Below the pieces are notes generated by a model. That model was given only the letters and a program-made list of their open reading frames with translations. It made no database searches and was not told the DNA's origin. Of a stretch of 64,000 nt of DNA, positions 1-7,827 are shown piece by piece. The translations under genes were made by a program, and so were the position numbers. How positions within the stretch are numbered: position 1 is the first letter of the stretch; the number at the start of each line of letters is the position of its first letter. The DNA is from Arthrobacter sp. ISL-72 (lineage in GTDB: Bacteria > Actinomycetota > Actinomycetes > Actinomycetales > Micrococcaceae), in the NCBI RefSeq assembly GCF_018613755.1, contig NZ_JAGGPP010000008.1, positions 434,001-498,000 on the forward strand, written 5' to 3'.

Positions 1-563
1 TCAGTTGCCAGCGCGCCCACGAGGTCGCCAGCCGCAGGTTCCGGGTCGGCCATCCCGACGCCGGCCCGCTCGGCGCGGTCCAGCGACTTTTGCGCCCGGG
101 CGAGGGCCGGAAGGGCCAGCGGAATTCCCTCGAACGGGTCACCGCGCTCCGGTTTCTCGGCCCGCTTGATGGAATCCCACTTCCGGACAATCTCGTCCAC
201 GCTGGCCGGGAAGGTGTCCTGCAGCGAGCCGTCCGGCCGGAACACGTGCGGGTTCCGGCCGACCAGCTTCGCCGTGAGGCCCTGGACGACGTCGTCGAAG
301 CCGAAGCTTCCCCGTTCCTCGGCCAGGCGGGCGTGTAGTACCACCTGGAGCAGGACGTCGCCCAGCTCCCCGCGGAGTTCGGCCTCGTCGGCGCCGGTTT
401 CAATGGTTTCGGCCACCTCAAAGGCCTCCTCAAGGAGGTACTCCACCAGGGACGCGTGGGTCAGCGCACCCATCCAGGGGCAGTGCTCCCGGAGGGCGGC
501 TACCGCGGCGACCAAGGTCTCCACGGGCTCCGGACTGTGCTTAGCCAGATTGTCGTCAGGCAA
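1..563 (-). CDS. mazG: MazG family nucleotide pyrophosphohydrolase, cut by the window edge
   Basis: MazG enzymes hydrolyse (d)NTPs to NMP and pyrophosphate and clean the nucleotide pool. Reading the minus strand, the protein runs through CPWMGALTHASLVEYLLEEA, then a downstream ELRGELGD segment, which together give the family EExxE...ExxD metal-binding pattern, and on to LVGRNPHVF. The frame is still open at base 1 (codon ACT, then GA), so the C-terminus lies outside the window; the TCA at 1-3 is out of frame. The start is uncertain: a TTG at 563 overlaps the end of the adenosine deaminase gene by 8 bases, and a GTG about 35 bases further in is the alternative. Close coupling to the upstream add gene suggests co-transcription in a nucleotide-housekeeping unit. 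Confidence 0.85.
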   Translation of the reverse strand, partial: MPDDNLAKHSPEPVETLVAAVAALREHCPWMGALTHASLVEYLLEEAFEVAETIETGADEAELRGELGDVLLQVVLHARLAEERGSFGFDDVVQGLTAKLVGRNPHVFRPDGSLQDTFPASVDEIVRKWDSIKRAEKPERGDPFEGIPLALPALARAQKSLDRAERAGVGMADPEPAAGDLVGALAT

Positions 564-1701
564 GGTTGGCGTAGGCGTCGTTGATGTACTCAACGAGGGC
601 TTCCTTTTCCTCCAGCGGCAGGAACGCGGCTTCGGCAGCATTGAGTGTCAGTTCAAGGAGGTCATCGAGGTCGTAGTCGAACGTCTCCACCAGCAATTCG
701 AATTCGTCGGTGAGGGTCACGCCGCTCATCAGGCGGTTGTCGGTGTTGATCGTAACGTTGAAGCCGATCTGGTAGAGCATGTCCAGAGGGTGGCTTTCAA
801 TGCCTTCGCCGAACCCTGCGATGGCGCCCGTCTGCAGGTTGGAGGAGGGGCAGATCTCGAGGGCGATGCCGCGGTCGCGGACCCAGTTGGCGAGCTCGCC
901 GAGGGTCACCATGCCGATGTTGTCGTCGGCGTCGTCACCTTCCGAGGCGTCGTCGAATTCGATGGTGATGTCCTCGGCGATGCGCACGCCGTGGCCGAGC
1001 CGCAGGGCGCGGCCGTCCACCAGGGCGGACTGGATGCTTTCCAGGCCCGCGGCTTCGCCGGCGTGCACGGTGGCGGGGAAGTTGTGCTGCGCCAGGTAAG
1101 TGAAGGCATCGCGGAAGCGCGCGGGCAGGAACCCGTCCTCGGCTCCGGCGATGTCGAAGCCCACTGCCCCGTTGTTGCGGTGGCGGACGGCCAGTTCGGC
1201 GATTTCCTGGCCGCGGTCCGCGTGGCGCATGGCGGTGATGAGCTGGCCCACCTGGATCTCCCGGCCGGTTTCAGCGACGGCGTCGACGCCAGCGTCCAGG
1301 CCTTCCTGGATCGCCTCGACCACTTCGTCGAGCGTCAGGCCCTTCTGCAGGTGCTGCTCAGGTGCCCAGCGCACTTCGCCGTACACCACGCCGTCGTCGG
1401 CAAGGTCTTCCACGAATTCCTTGGCCACGCGGAAGAGACCCTCTTTGGTCTGCATCACGGCGATGGTGTGGTCGAAGGTCTCGAGGTAGCGGACCAGGGA
1501 GCCGGAGTCGGCCGATTCACGGAACCACTCCCCCAGCGCCACCGGATCAGTGGAGGGCAGGGTGTGTCCGACCGCTTCCGCCAGTTCGATGATGGTGGCC
1601 GGGCGCAGGCCGCCGTCCAAGTGGTCGTGCAGGGATACCTTGGGGAGGCTCTTGAGGTCGAAATCGATGGCAGGGGCAGCGTCAAGAATAGGCTCAGTCA
1701 C
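556..1701 (-). CDS. add: Adenosine deaminase
   Basis: Cytoplasmic zinc enzyme that deaminates (deoxy)adenosine to (deoxy)inosine in purine salvage. The 381-residue product has the usual family length. Visible motifs are the zinc-binding HxH (SLHDHLDGG, His25 and His27), VHAGEAAG near residue 213, the GHG segment in ALRLGHGVRI, CPSSNLQTG and the metal/catalytic NTDNRLMSG near 319-325. The start is GTG. It is preceded by TAAGGT and only six bases, with no Shine-Dalgarno sequence, so the mRNA is probably leaderless. It lies downstream of a nucleoside importer operon on the same strand, which fits intake of nucleosides followed by deamination, and overlaps mazG. Confidence 0.95.
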   Translation of the reverse strand: MTEPILDAAPAIDFDLKSLPKVSLHDHLDGGLRPATIIELAEAVGHTLPSTDPVALGEWFRESADSGSLVRYLETFDHTIAVMQTKEGLFRVAKEFVEDLADDGVVYGEVRWAPEQHLQKGLTLDEVVEAIQEGLDAGVDAVAETGREIQVGQLITAMRHADRGQEIAELAVRHRNNGAVGFDIAGAEDGFLPARFRDAFTYLAQHNFPATVHAGEAAGLESIQSALVDGRALRLGHGVRIAEDITIEFDDASEGDDADDNIGMVTLGELANWVRDRGIALEICPSSNLQTGAIAGFGEGIESHPLDMLYQIGFNVTINTDNRLMSGVTLTDEFELLVETFDYDLDDLLELTLNAAEAAFLPLEEKEALVEYINDAYANLA

Positions 1702-1713
1702 GTTCCAACCTTA
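1699..1713 (-). promoter_or_regulatory. Putative leaderless promoter of add
   Basis: On the minus strand a TAAGGT hexamer (1713-1708) is followed by six bases and the GTG start. There is no ribosome-binding site. The spacing puts the expected transcription start at or next to the start codon. No convincing -35 is visible, so this is inference from spacing and from the same arrangement at other genes in the window. Confidence 0.45.
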
Positions 1714-1757
1714 GGGTCGGACGGCGTCAGGCGCCACCCGGAAGGCGCTGCCGTGCT

Positions 1758-2492
1758 TCAGCGGCCCGATTCCAGTTCGGCGACGATGGGAAGGGCCACC
1801 GGAGCGGCCTCGACCACGGCCTCGCGCTCGGAATGCGCGTCCTGTTCGGGCGCGCCTTCCCCGTTGGCCGGGACAACGTCATCGTGGCGTCCCAGCCGCT
1901 TGTGCCACCAGCGCAGCAGGTGGTCAATGACGATGCCCAGGATGATTGCGAACACCACGGCTATACCGGCGCCTAGCAGCGGGTTGTCATGCAGCCAAGG
2001 GAAGGAACTCGCGAACAGGCCGATTCCGATCGAGTAGCCCACCCACGTGAAACAGGCAAAGGCATCAAGGACGAAGAACCTGCGGTGCGGGAAAGCCGTG
2101 GTGCCGGCAACGTAGTTGACCGCAACCCTGCCCCACGGGATGTACCGGGCCGTAAAGATCAGGACGGCGCCGCGTTTCTCCAGCTCATAGTGGGCCCAGG
2201 CGAAGACCTTCTGCACCTTCGGTTTGCGCATCCAGCGCCAGCGTTCGAGCCCGATCTTGCGCCCGAGCATGTACGCCATGTTGTCTCCGGCCATGGCACC
2301 CACCAGCGCCGTGGTCCCAAGGATCCAGAGGTTGGGCTCACCGCTCTGACGCGAAAACGCTGCCAGGGCCACGATGAGCGTTTCGCTGGGTACCACCATG
2401 GCAAAACCGTCGACAAAAAAGAACACCAGCAGGATGGGATAAATCCACCATTGACCTGCCGCATGGAGCACTGCCTCATTGATAAAGTCCAC
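1758..2492 (-). CDS. DedA family membrane protein
   Basis: Multi-pass inner-membrane protein of the DedA/VTT (SNARE-associated) family, some of which flip or transport undecaprenyl-phosphate or other lipids and support envelope homeostasis. The 244-residue product carries the family VPSET near residue 34, the glycine-rich GAMAGDNMAYMLG, and the RYIPWGRVAVNYVAG signature (re-entrant loop with conserved arginine and glycine). About four to five hydrophobic segments are visible and the C-terminal 45 residues are charged and probably cytoplasmic. The GTG start has AGGAG ten bases upstream. A paralogue follows directly on its upstream side (2646-3278). The specific substrate cannot be read from the sequence. 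Confidence 0.88.
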   Translation of the reverse strand: MDFINEAVLHAAGQWWIYPILLVFFFVDGFAMVVPSETLIVALAAFSRQSGEPNLWILGTTALVGAMAGDNMAYMLGRKIGLERWRWMRKPKVQKVFAWAHYELEKRGAVLIFTARYIPWGRVAVNYVAGTTAFPHRRFFVLDAFACFTWVGYSIGIGLFASSFPWLHDNPLLGAGIAVVFAIILGIVIDHLLRWWHKRLGRHDDVVPANGEGAPEQDAHSEREAVVEAAPVALPIVAELESGR

Positions 2493-2645
2493 GCGGGCCC
2501 TGCTCCTACTTAAGTGACGGAAATCGCTATTAGTGTCGCATGTCAGAAGCTTTATTCGCTACGTTCACGCGGGGAAAAACTAGTCATTGGAGTCTTCCTG
2601 CACGGGGCACAGGACCCCGGCCGTGAACCCCGGTTGGAGCCCAGG

Positions 2646-3278
2646 CTAAGGACCCGAGGCGGACTCTTCCGCAGGCTCCTCCGGAAGCCTCCCCCGCACC
2701 CGGCTGATCAGGATGTCAACAAAGATCCCGAGCATAATGGCGCAGACGATGGCAATGACCGCGCCGAGCAGATGGTTGTCCTCGAACCACTGCCCGAAAA
2801 ACAGCCCGATCGCTACTGAATAAGAAGACCATAGCGCCGCGGACAGCACAGTCAGCCATACGAAACGCAGGTGCGGAAAATGGGTGGCGCCGGCTGTCAG
2901 GTTGACCGCAACCCGGCCAATCGGAACAAACCTGGCAACCAGCACCAGGGACGCCGGCCGCTTCCTGAGTTCATTCCCGGCCCAGTGGAACGCGGTCTGC
3001 ATTCTCGGTCCCCGCATCCAGCGCCACCGCCGGGTGCCCACCCTGCGGCCGATCAGATAGGCGATGTTGTCACCCCCGAAAGCTCCGAGGGCGGCAATCA
3101 GCATGAGCATCCCCGGGTTGGGGACGTCAGCGGTGGCGGCCACCGCAGCCAGGCCCACAACAACAGACTCGCTCGGAACCGGCGGAAAGAACCCGTCGAT
3201 CACGCAGCAGGCCAGTACCAGTAGGAGGACCCAGGGCTGCCCGGCCGCCGCAAGTATGAAATCGTTGATAGCCTGCAC
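2646..3278 (-). CDS. DedA family membrane protein (paralogue of the 1758-2492 gene)
   Basis: A second DedA/VTT protein of 210 residues, close in layout to its neighbour: VPSESVVVGLAA near residue 35, GAFGGDNIAYLIGRRVG, then RFVPIGRVAVNLTAGATHF. Four to five membrane segments are visible. The tandem pair looks like a local duplication followed by divergence, and the C-terminal tails are unrelated. The start is GTG, with TTAGGAAACT immediately upstream; AGGAA is only three bases from the start, so the start is moderately certain. A 153-bp gap separates it from the downstream paralogue; I see no gene or clear regulatory site in it. Confidence 0.86.
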   Translation of the reverse strand: MQAINDFILAAAGQPWVLLLVLACCVIDGFFPPVPSESVVVGLAAVAATADVPNPGMLMLIAALGAFGGDNIAYLIGRRVGTRRWRWMRGPRMQTAFHWAGNELRKRPASLVLVARFVPIGRVAVNLTAGATHFPHLRFVWLTVLSAALWSSYSVAIGLFFGQWFEDNHLLGAVIAIVCAIMLGIFVDILISRVRGRLPEEPAEESASGP

Positions 3279-3323
3279 AGTTTCCTAACGGCCGGGGCCA
3301 CCCTTTTTCTCCCCGTCCACGCG

Positions 3324-3349
3324 GCGGGCCGCCTGTGGGAGCGGCCCGC
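3324..3349 (-). terminator. Hairpin downstream of deoA
   Basis: A 9-bp perfect stem, GCGGGCCGC paired with GCGGCCCGC, with an 8-base loop lies 27 bases beyond the deoA stop. It has no U tract, so it is a likely but unproven transcript end for the nucleoside operon. Confidence 0.45.
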
Positions 3350-3375
3350 AGTTGGGTGGCCGGAGAATCGCGCGG

Positions 3376-4698
3376 TCAGGCGATGCGGTCGATGATGAGT
3401 TTCTGCGCGGGCCGGGAGCCCTCCGGCGCCACCACAACGGCACCTTCGAGGGCTTCCTTGGCGCGCGCGAACTTCTCCGGAGTGTCGGTCAGCAGCGTCA
3501 TCAGCGGTTCGCCTGCCCGCACCACGGCCCCCGGCTTGGCGTGCAGCCTCACGCCTGCGCCTGCCTGGACCTGGTCTTCCTTGCGTGCCCGGCCGGCGCC
3601 CAGCCGCCAGGCAGCCACACCCACTGCCAGGGCATCCAGCTCCACCAGGACGCCGTCGGCCGGTGCGTAGACAACTTCGTTTTCCTTGGCAACAGGCAGC
3701 TTGGCCCGCGGATCCCCGCCCTGCGCCTCGATCATCCGGTTCCACACGTCCATGGCCCGGCCGTCCTTGAGCGCAGCACGCGGGTCGGCGTCGTGCACGC
3801 CCGCGCAGGCCAGCATTTCCTCCGCCAGGCGCACGGTCAGCTCGACGACGTCTTCCGGGCCGCCGCCGGCCAGCACCTCCACCGATTCCTCCACCTCGAT
3901 GGCGTTTCCAGCGGTGAGGCCCAGTGGCGTATTCATGTTGGTCAGCAGGGCCACCGTGTTGACCCTGGCGTCCTTGCCCAGCGCCACCATGGTCTCGGCC
4001 AGTTCCCTGGCGCGCGCCTCATCCTTCATAAAGGCACCGCTTCCCACCTTGACGTCCAGGACCAGCGAGCCGGTGCCCTCGGCGATCTTCTTGCTCATGA
4101 TGGAGGATGCAATGAGCGGGATCGCCTCCACGGTTCCCGTGACGTCGCGCAGGGCATAGAGCTTCTTGTCCGCAGGGGCCAGCCCCGCCCCGGCGGCGCA
4201 AATCACGGCCCCGACGTCCTGCAGCTGGGCCATCATTTCCTCGTTGCTCAACGCTGCGCGCCACCCCGGGATGGATTCCAGCTTGTCCAAGGTGCCCCCG
4301 GTGTGGCCGAGGCCGCGGCCGGAGAGCTGCGGCACGGCCACGCCGAACACCGCGACCAGCGGTGCCAGCGGGAGCGTGATCTTGTCCCCCACTCCCCCGG
4401 TGGAGTGCTTGTCCGACGTAGGCTTCACGCCGCCGTCGGACCTTCTTAGACCCGAGAAGTCCATCCGTTCACCGGACGCGATCATGGCAGCGGTCCAGCG
4501 CGCGATCTCCGCGCGGTCCATGCCATTGAGCAGGATGGCCATGTTCAGGGCCGCCATCTGCTCGTCGGCAATCGCGCCGCGGGTGTAGGCGTCGATGGTC
4601 CAGTCGATCTGGACCGGGGTCAGGACGCCCTTGTCGCGCTTGATGCGGATGATGTCGACGGCGTCGAACGGTTCAGTGCTGTTTGCGGTTTCTGTCAC
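3376..4698 (-). CDS. deoA: Thymidine (pyrimidine-nucleoside) phosphorylase
   Basis: Cleaves thymidine (or pyrimidine nucleosides) with phosphate to base plus deoxyribose-1-phosphate. The 440-residue protein begins VTETANSTEP and shows the family elements: RIKRDKGVLTPVQIDW near the N-terminus, the phosphate-binding SDKHSTGGVGDK, SGRGLGHTGGTLDKLE, and a C-terminal PYNP domain ending LIIDRIA. Its GTG start overlaps the cdd stop as GTGA and GAGGAA lies upstream, so translation is probably coupled. An upstream in-frame extension exists but encodes unrelated sequence antiparallel to cdd and was not used. Together with cdd and the importer it forms a pyrimidine nucleoside salvage operon. Confidence 0.93.
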   Translation of the reverse strand: MTETANSTEPFDAVDIIRIKRDKGVLTPVQIDWTIDAYTRGAIADEQMAALNMAILLNGMDRAEIARWTAAMIASGERMDFSGLRRSDGGVKPTSDKHSTGGVGDKITLPLAPLVAVFGVAVPQLSGRGLGHTGGTLDKLESIPGWRAALSNEEMMAQLQDVGAVICAAGAGLAPADKKLYALRDVTGTVEAIPLIASSIMSKKIAEGTGSLVLDVKVGSGAFMKDEARARELAETMVALGKDARVNTVALLTNMNTPLGLTAGNAIEVEESVEVLAGGGPEDVVELTVRLAEEMLACAGVHDADPRAALKDGRAMDVWNRMIEAQGGDPRAKLPVAKENEVVYAPADGVLVELDALAVGVAAWRLGAGRARKEDQVQAGAGVRLHAKPGAVVRAGEPLMTLLTDTPEKFARAKEALEGAVVVAPEGSRPAQKLIIDRIA

Positions 4699-5120
4699 CG
4701 GGGTTCCTCCAGGTGTTGGGGACCAAAGGCGTCGGGTAGGACCTGGTCCATGGTTTTGATTCCCTGCGTGGTCATGAGCTCCATGTCCGGCGCCCGGAAT
4801 TCGTACAGCAGCTGCCGGCAGCGCCCGCACGGCATGAGGATCCTCCCTCCGGCGTCCACGCAGTAGAACGCGCGAAGCCGGCCGCCTCCGGTCATGTGCA
4901 GGTTGCCCACCAGGGCGCACTCAGCACACAGGGTCAGGCCGTAGCTGGCGTTTTCGACGTTGCAGCCGCTCACAATCCGCCCGTCAGCGGTGAGGGCCGC
5001 TGCCCCCACCGCGAACTTTGAATACGGCGCGTAGGCGTTCTTCATGGCCGAAACGGCTGCGGCTTCAAGGGCCGCCCAGTCGACGGCCGGCCCTGGTGAA
5101 ACATCGTCCACGGCCGTCAT
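4695..5120 (-). CDS. cdd: Cytidine deaminase
   Basis: Zinc-dependent deamination of (deoxy)cytidine to (deoxy)uridine. The 141-residue product is the homotetrameric short form. Motifs: substrate-binding NVEN (residues 54-57), the zinc/catalytic C65-A-E67 and PCGRC with zinc ligands C98 and C101. The ATG overlaps the stop of the upstream permease as ATGA, and its own stop overlaps the deoA start, so three consecutive genes are chained by 4-bp overlaps. Its product, uridine or deoxyuridine, can be a substrate for the phosphorylase encoded next. Confidence 0.95.
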   Translation of the reverse strand: MTAVDDVSPGPAVDWAALEAAAVSAMKNAYAPYSKFAVGAAALTADGRIVSGCNVENASYGLTLCAECALVGNLHMTGGGRLRAFYCVDAGGRILMPCGRCRQLLYEFRAPDMELMTTQGIKTMDQVLPDAFGPQHLEEPR

Positions 5121-6457
5121 CCCTTGACGTAGGGGATGCCGCTGGCCGCCGGCGGCCTGGAGCGTCCCACCAGTCCGGCGACGGCGAGCACCGTCACCAG
5201 GTACGGAAGCATGGCCATGAACTGGCTCGGAACCGGGGTGCCGATGATGGTCACGATGCTCTGCAGGTTGTCCGCGAAACCGAACAGCAGGGCCGCGAAG
5301 AATGCGCCGATCGGGTTCCAGCGGCCGAAGATCAGCGCAGCCAGGGCAATGAAGCCGCGTCCGCCCGAGATCTCCTTGGTGAAACTGTCGATGGCCACCA
5401 GGGTGAAGAAGGAGCCGCCGATGCCGGCAACGGCGCCGCCGAGCGTGACATTCCAGAAGCGCGTGGCGTTGACCTTGATGCCCATGGTGTCGGCGGCCTG
5501 CGGGTGTTCGCCGACTGCCCGGACGCGGAGGCCCCATTTGGTCTTGAAGAGGCCGATCCACACGACGATCACCGCGATGTACATCAGGTAACCCACCACG
5601 GACTGCTTGAAGAGGATGGGACCGATCACCGGAATGCTGGACAGCACGGGGATGTCGATAATGGGCAGCCGGCCCGGTGAGTTGAACCGGGCCTTGTCGG
5701 CCTGCATCACGGTGCTGAACAGGAAGCCGGTCAGCCCCGAGACGAGGACGTTGAGGACCACGCCGACGATGATCTGGTTGACGAGGTACTTGATGCTGAA
5801 GACGGCAAGGACCATGGAGACGACGGCGCCCGCCACTGCCGCTGCCAGCAGCCCGATGAAGGGGCTCTTGGTGAGGGTGGCCACCATGGCGGCGGTGAAC
5901 GCACCGCCCAGCAGCTGGCCCTCGATGGCGATGTTCACGACGCCGACGCGTTCGCAGAGCACACCGGACAAGGAACCGAAAACGAGCGGCACGGCCAGCG
6001 TGACGGACCCGGCGATGAGCCCGGCCAGCGAAATGCTGGGCGTCCGCGCGCCGCCGACCACCCAGATCAGGAAGGCTGCCACGAACAGGACGATGAAGAC
6101 GACGGGCACCCAGCCGGGAGAAGGTTCATTCCGGGTCTTGAGGTACAGCGCGTAGGCGGCGAGGCCCAGCATCAGGACCGACAGGATTATTCCGCCCAGG
6201 AAAGCGGGCACTTCGATGGCCGGCAGCTGGAAGAAATCACCGCTCGAGGAGATCCCGAACTTTGCAGTCTGGTTAGGTCCCATGACGCCGAAGAAGATAA
6301 ATGCGACGACGCCGAGGACGGTCAGCAGGACCGGCACCTTCCAGGTCACCGGCTTCGCTGACAGGACGGGGGCCTTTTCGGTGGCCCCTTGCGTGTCCGG
6401 CTGCGGTTTTCCAGGCTGCGGCTTTCCCGGAACGGGCGATGTTGCTGTTGTGCTCAT
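5117..6457 (-). CDS. Nucleoside ABC transporter permease (second permease)
   Basis: Integral membrane subunit of a BMP-family nucleoside importer, in the BPD_transp_2 permease family. It has 446 residues from ATG (MSTTATSPV). A proline/glutamine-rich cytoplasmic N-terminus is followed by two extra hydrophobic segments and then the conserved core: GSLSGVLCERVGVVNIAIEG, the EAA-like region RVRAVGEHPQAADTMGIKV and GGSFFTLV. The start overlaps the upstream permease stop as ATGA. A longer in-frame reading exists upstream but is antiparallel to the neighbouring permease. It partners the gene at 6454-7827. Confidence 0.9.
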   Translation of the reverse strand: MSTTATSPVPGKPQPGKPQPDTQGATEKAPVLSAKPVTWKVPVLLTVLGVVAFIFFGVMGPNQTAKFGISSSGDFFQLPAIEVPAFLGGIILSVLMLGLAAYALYLKTRNEPSPGWVPVVFIVLFVAAFLIWVVGGARTPSISLAGLIAGSVTLAVPLVFGSLSGVLCERVGVVNIAIEGQLLGGAFTAAMVATLTKSPFIGLLAAAVAGAVVSMVLAVFSIKYLVNQIIVGVVLNVLVSGLTGFLFSTVMQADKARFNSPGRLPIIDIPVLSSIPVIGPILFKQSVVGYLMYIAVIVVWIGLFKTKWGLRVRAVGEHPQAADTMGIKVNATRFWNVTLGGAVAGIGGSFFTLVAIDSFTKEISGGRGFIALAALIFGRWNPIGAFFAALLFGFADNLQSIVTIIGTPVPSQFMAMLPYLVTVLAVAGLVGRSRPPAASGIPYVKG

Positions 6458-7827
6458 GCTGCACCTCCGGTGGTGGCTGCCTTCTTGGACATGCCGGCCG
6501 TTGCGGCCTTCTTCTTGCGCGGATTGAGCCCGAAGAGGGCGCGCACCAGCGGCGGCGCCGCGATGAACAGAACGATCAAGGACTGGACCACCAGCACAAT
6601 GTCGATCGGGGTTCCGGTCTGGATCTGCATCTGCACCGCTCCGGCGCGGAAGGCGCCGAACAGCAGGCCGGCCGCGAAGGTGCCCCACGGCGTCGAGCGT
6701 CCCAGCAGCGCAACGGTGATGGCGTCGAAACCGTAGGTGGCGGCGACGCCGTCGGTCAGGACCTTTTCGGTTCCCGCCACCTGCGCCACGCCGGACATGC
6801 CGGCCAAGGCACCCGCGATGGCCATGACCAGGACGGTGGCCCGGGGGACGTTGATGCCTGCGGTCAGCGCGGCCTTGGGGTTGGCGCCGACCGCCCGGAA
6901 TTCGAACCCAACGGTGGAGCGGTTAAGCAGCCACCAGACAAAGACGGTGGCGGCGATGGCCAGGACAAAACCAAGGTGGAGCCTGTACTGGGTCCCGAAA
7001 ATCTGCGGATACACGGCCGTGGGATCCAGGATCGGCGAGATGGGGTTGGACTCCCCCGGCCGCTGGAATGCCGGCGTGTTCAGCAGGTACCGCAGGAAGT
7101 ACAGCGCGATGTAGTTGAACATGATGGTCAGGATGACCTCGTGCGCCCCGGTCCGGGCCTTCAGCAGGCCCACCAGCCCGCCCCAGACCGCACCGCCCAC
7201 GATGCCGGCGACGAGGGCCAGCAGCAGGTGCAGGCCAAGCGGCAGGTGCAGCGCGAAGCCGACCCAGGCGGCGAGGATGCCCGCCATGATGATCTGGCCC
7301 TGGGCGCCGATGTTGAATAGGCCGGCGCGGAAAGCCAGGCCCACGCCCAGGCCGGCCGTGATCAGCGGGGTGGCGATGGTGAGCGTCTCCATGAGCGGAG
7401 CAAACTGCACCGCAACGCTCGAGCCGCGGGTGTTGAACACCGAGCCTTGGAACAGCGCGACATAGGAACGCGTCGCCGCGGTCCAGACGGCCGAGAAGAA
7501 GTCCGAGGGCCGGGCAAAAAGGTAGCCTGCCGTGGTCCCGACCTGCTTGTCCGTGCTGGCGATGAGGAGGCCGCCAAGGATCAGTGCGAGCAGGACCGCC
7601 AGGACGGAGACCATGCCGCTGCCGGTGAAAATCCGGCGGACCAGGGTCTCAGGCCCGCCGGGGACCGTGCCGCTCTGTGCCGAGACGGGGACGGCCGAGG
7701 GCTGCATGGCGCCGCCGGCCGTGTCCAGCGCGGTGGTTGCCGCGGCGTCTTCGGCCGGGGCCTGGTTTTCGCGGTCTTCCACCGCATTTTCGTCAGCCAC
7801 GTGCTTGGGCCTGTCCTGTTCAGTCAT
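6454..7827 (-). CDS. Nucleoside ABC transporter permease (first permease)
   Basis: Membrane permease of the same importer, 457 residues from the ATG preceded by GGAGG. About 75 acidic, low-complexity residues precede the first membrane segment. Core motifs are GLGVGLAFRAGLFNIGAQGQ and FEFRAVGANPKAALTAGINV, both typical of nucleoside/BMP permeases. The C-terminus ends in a lysine-rich stretch (NPRKKKAAT). The gene overlaps the ATPase gene stop by 8 bases, so the ATPase and both permeases are translationally linked. Heterodimeric permease pairs of this kind are usual for these importers. Confidence 0.9.
   Translation of the reverse strand: MTEQDRPKHVADENAVEDRENQAPAEDAAATTALDTAGGAMQPSAVPVSAQSGTVPGGPETLVRRIFTGSGMVSVLAVLLALILGGLLIASTDKQVGTTAGYLFARPSDFFSAVWTAATRSYVALFQGSVFNTRGSSVAVQFAPLMETLTIATPLITAGLGVGLAFRAGLFNIGAQGQIIMAGILAAWVGFALHLPLGLHLLLALVAGIVGGAVWGGLVGLLKARTGAHEVILTIMFNYIALYFLRYLLNTPAFQRPGESNPISPILDPTAVYPQIFGTQYRLHLGFVLAIAATVFVWWLLNRSTVGFEFRAVGANPKAALTAGINVPRATVLVMAIAGALAGMSGVAQVAGTEKVLTDGVAATYGFDAITVALLGRSTPWGTFAAGLLFGAFRAGAVQMQIQTGTPIDIVLVVQSLIVLFIAAPPLVRALFGLNPRKKKAATAGMSKKAATTGGAA

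Noticed and set aside
1..3. TGA at the left end as the stop of mazG
   Set aside because: It is out of frame; the reading frame passes through positions 5-3 as a Thr codon and remains open.
166..2037. Long plus-strand reading opposite add and dedA
   Set aside because: It is antiparallel to add with its clear zinc motifs and to mazG; the product has no recognisable family motif, as expected for open antisense frames in GC-rich DNA.
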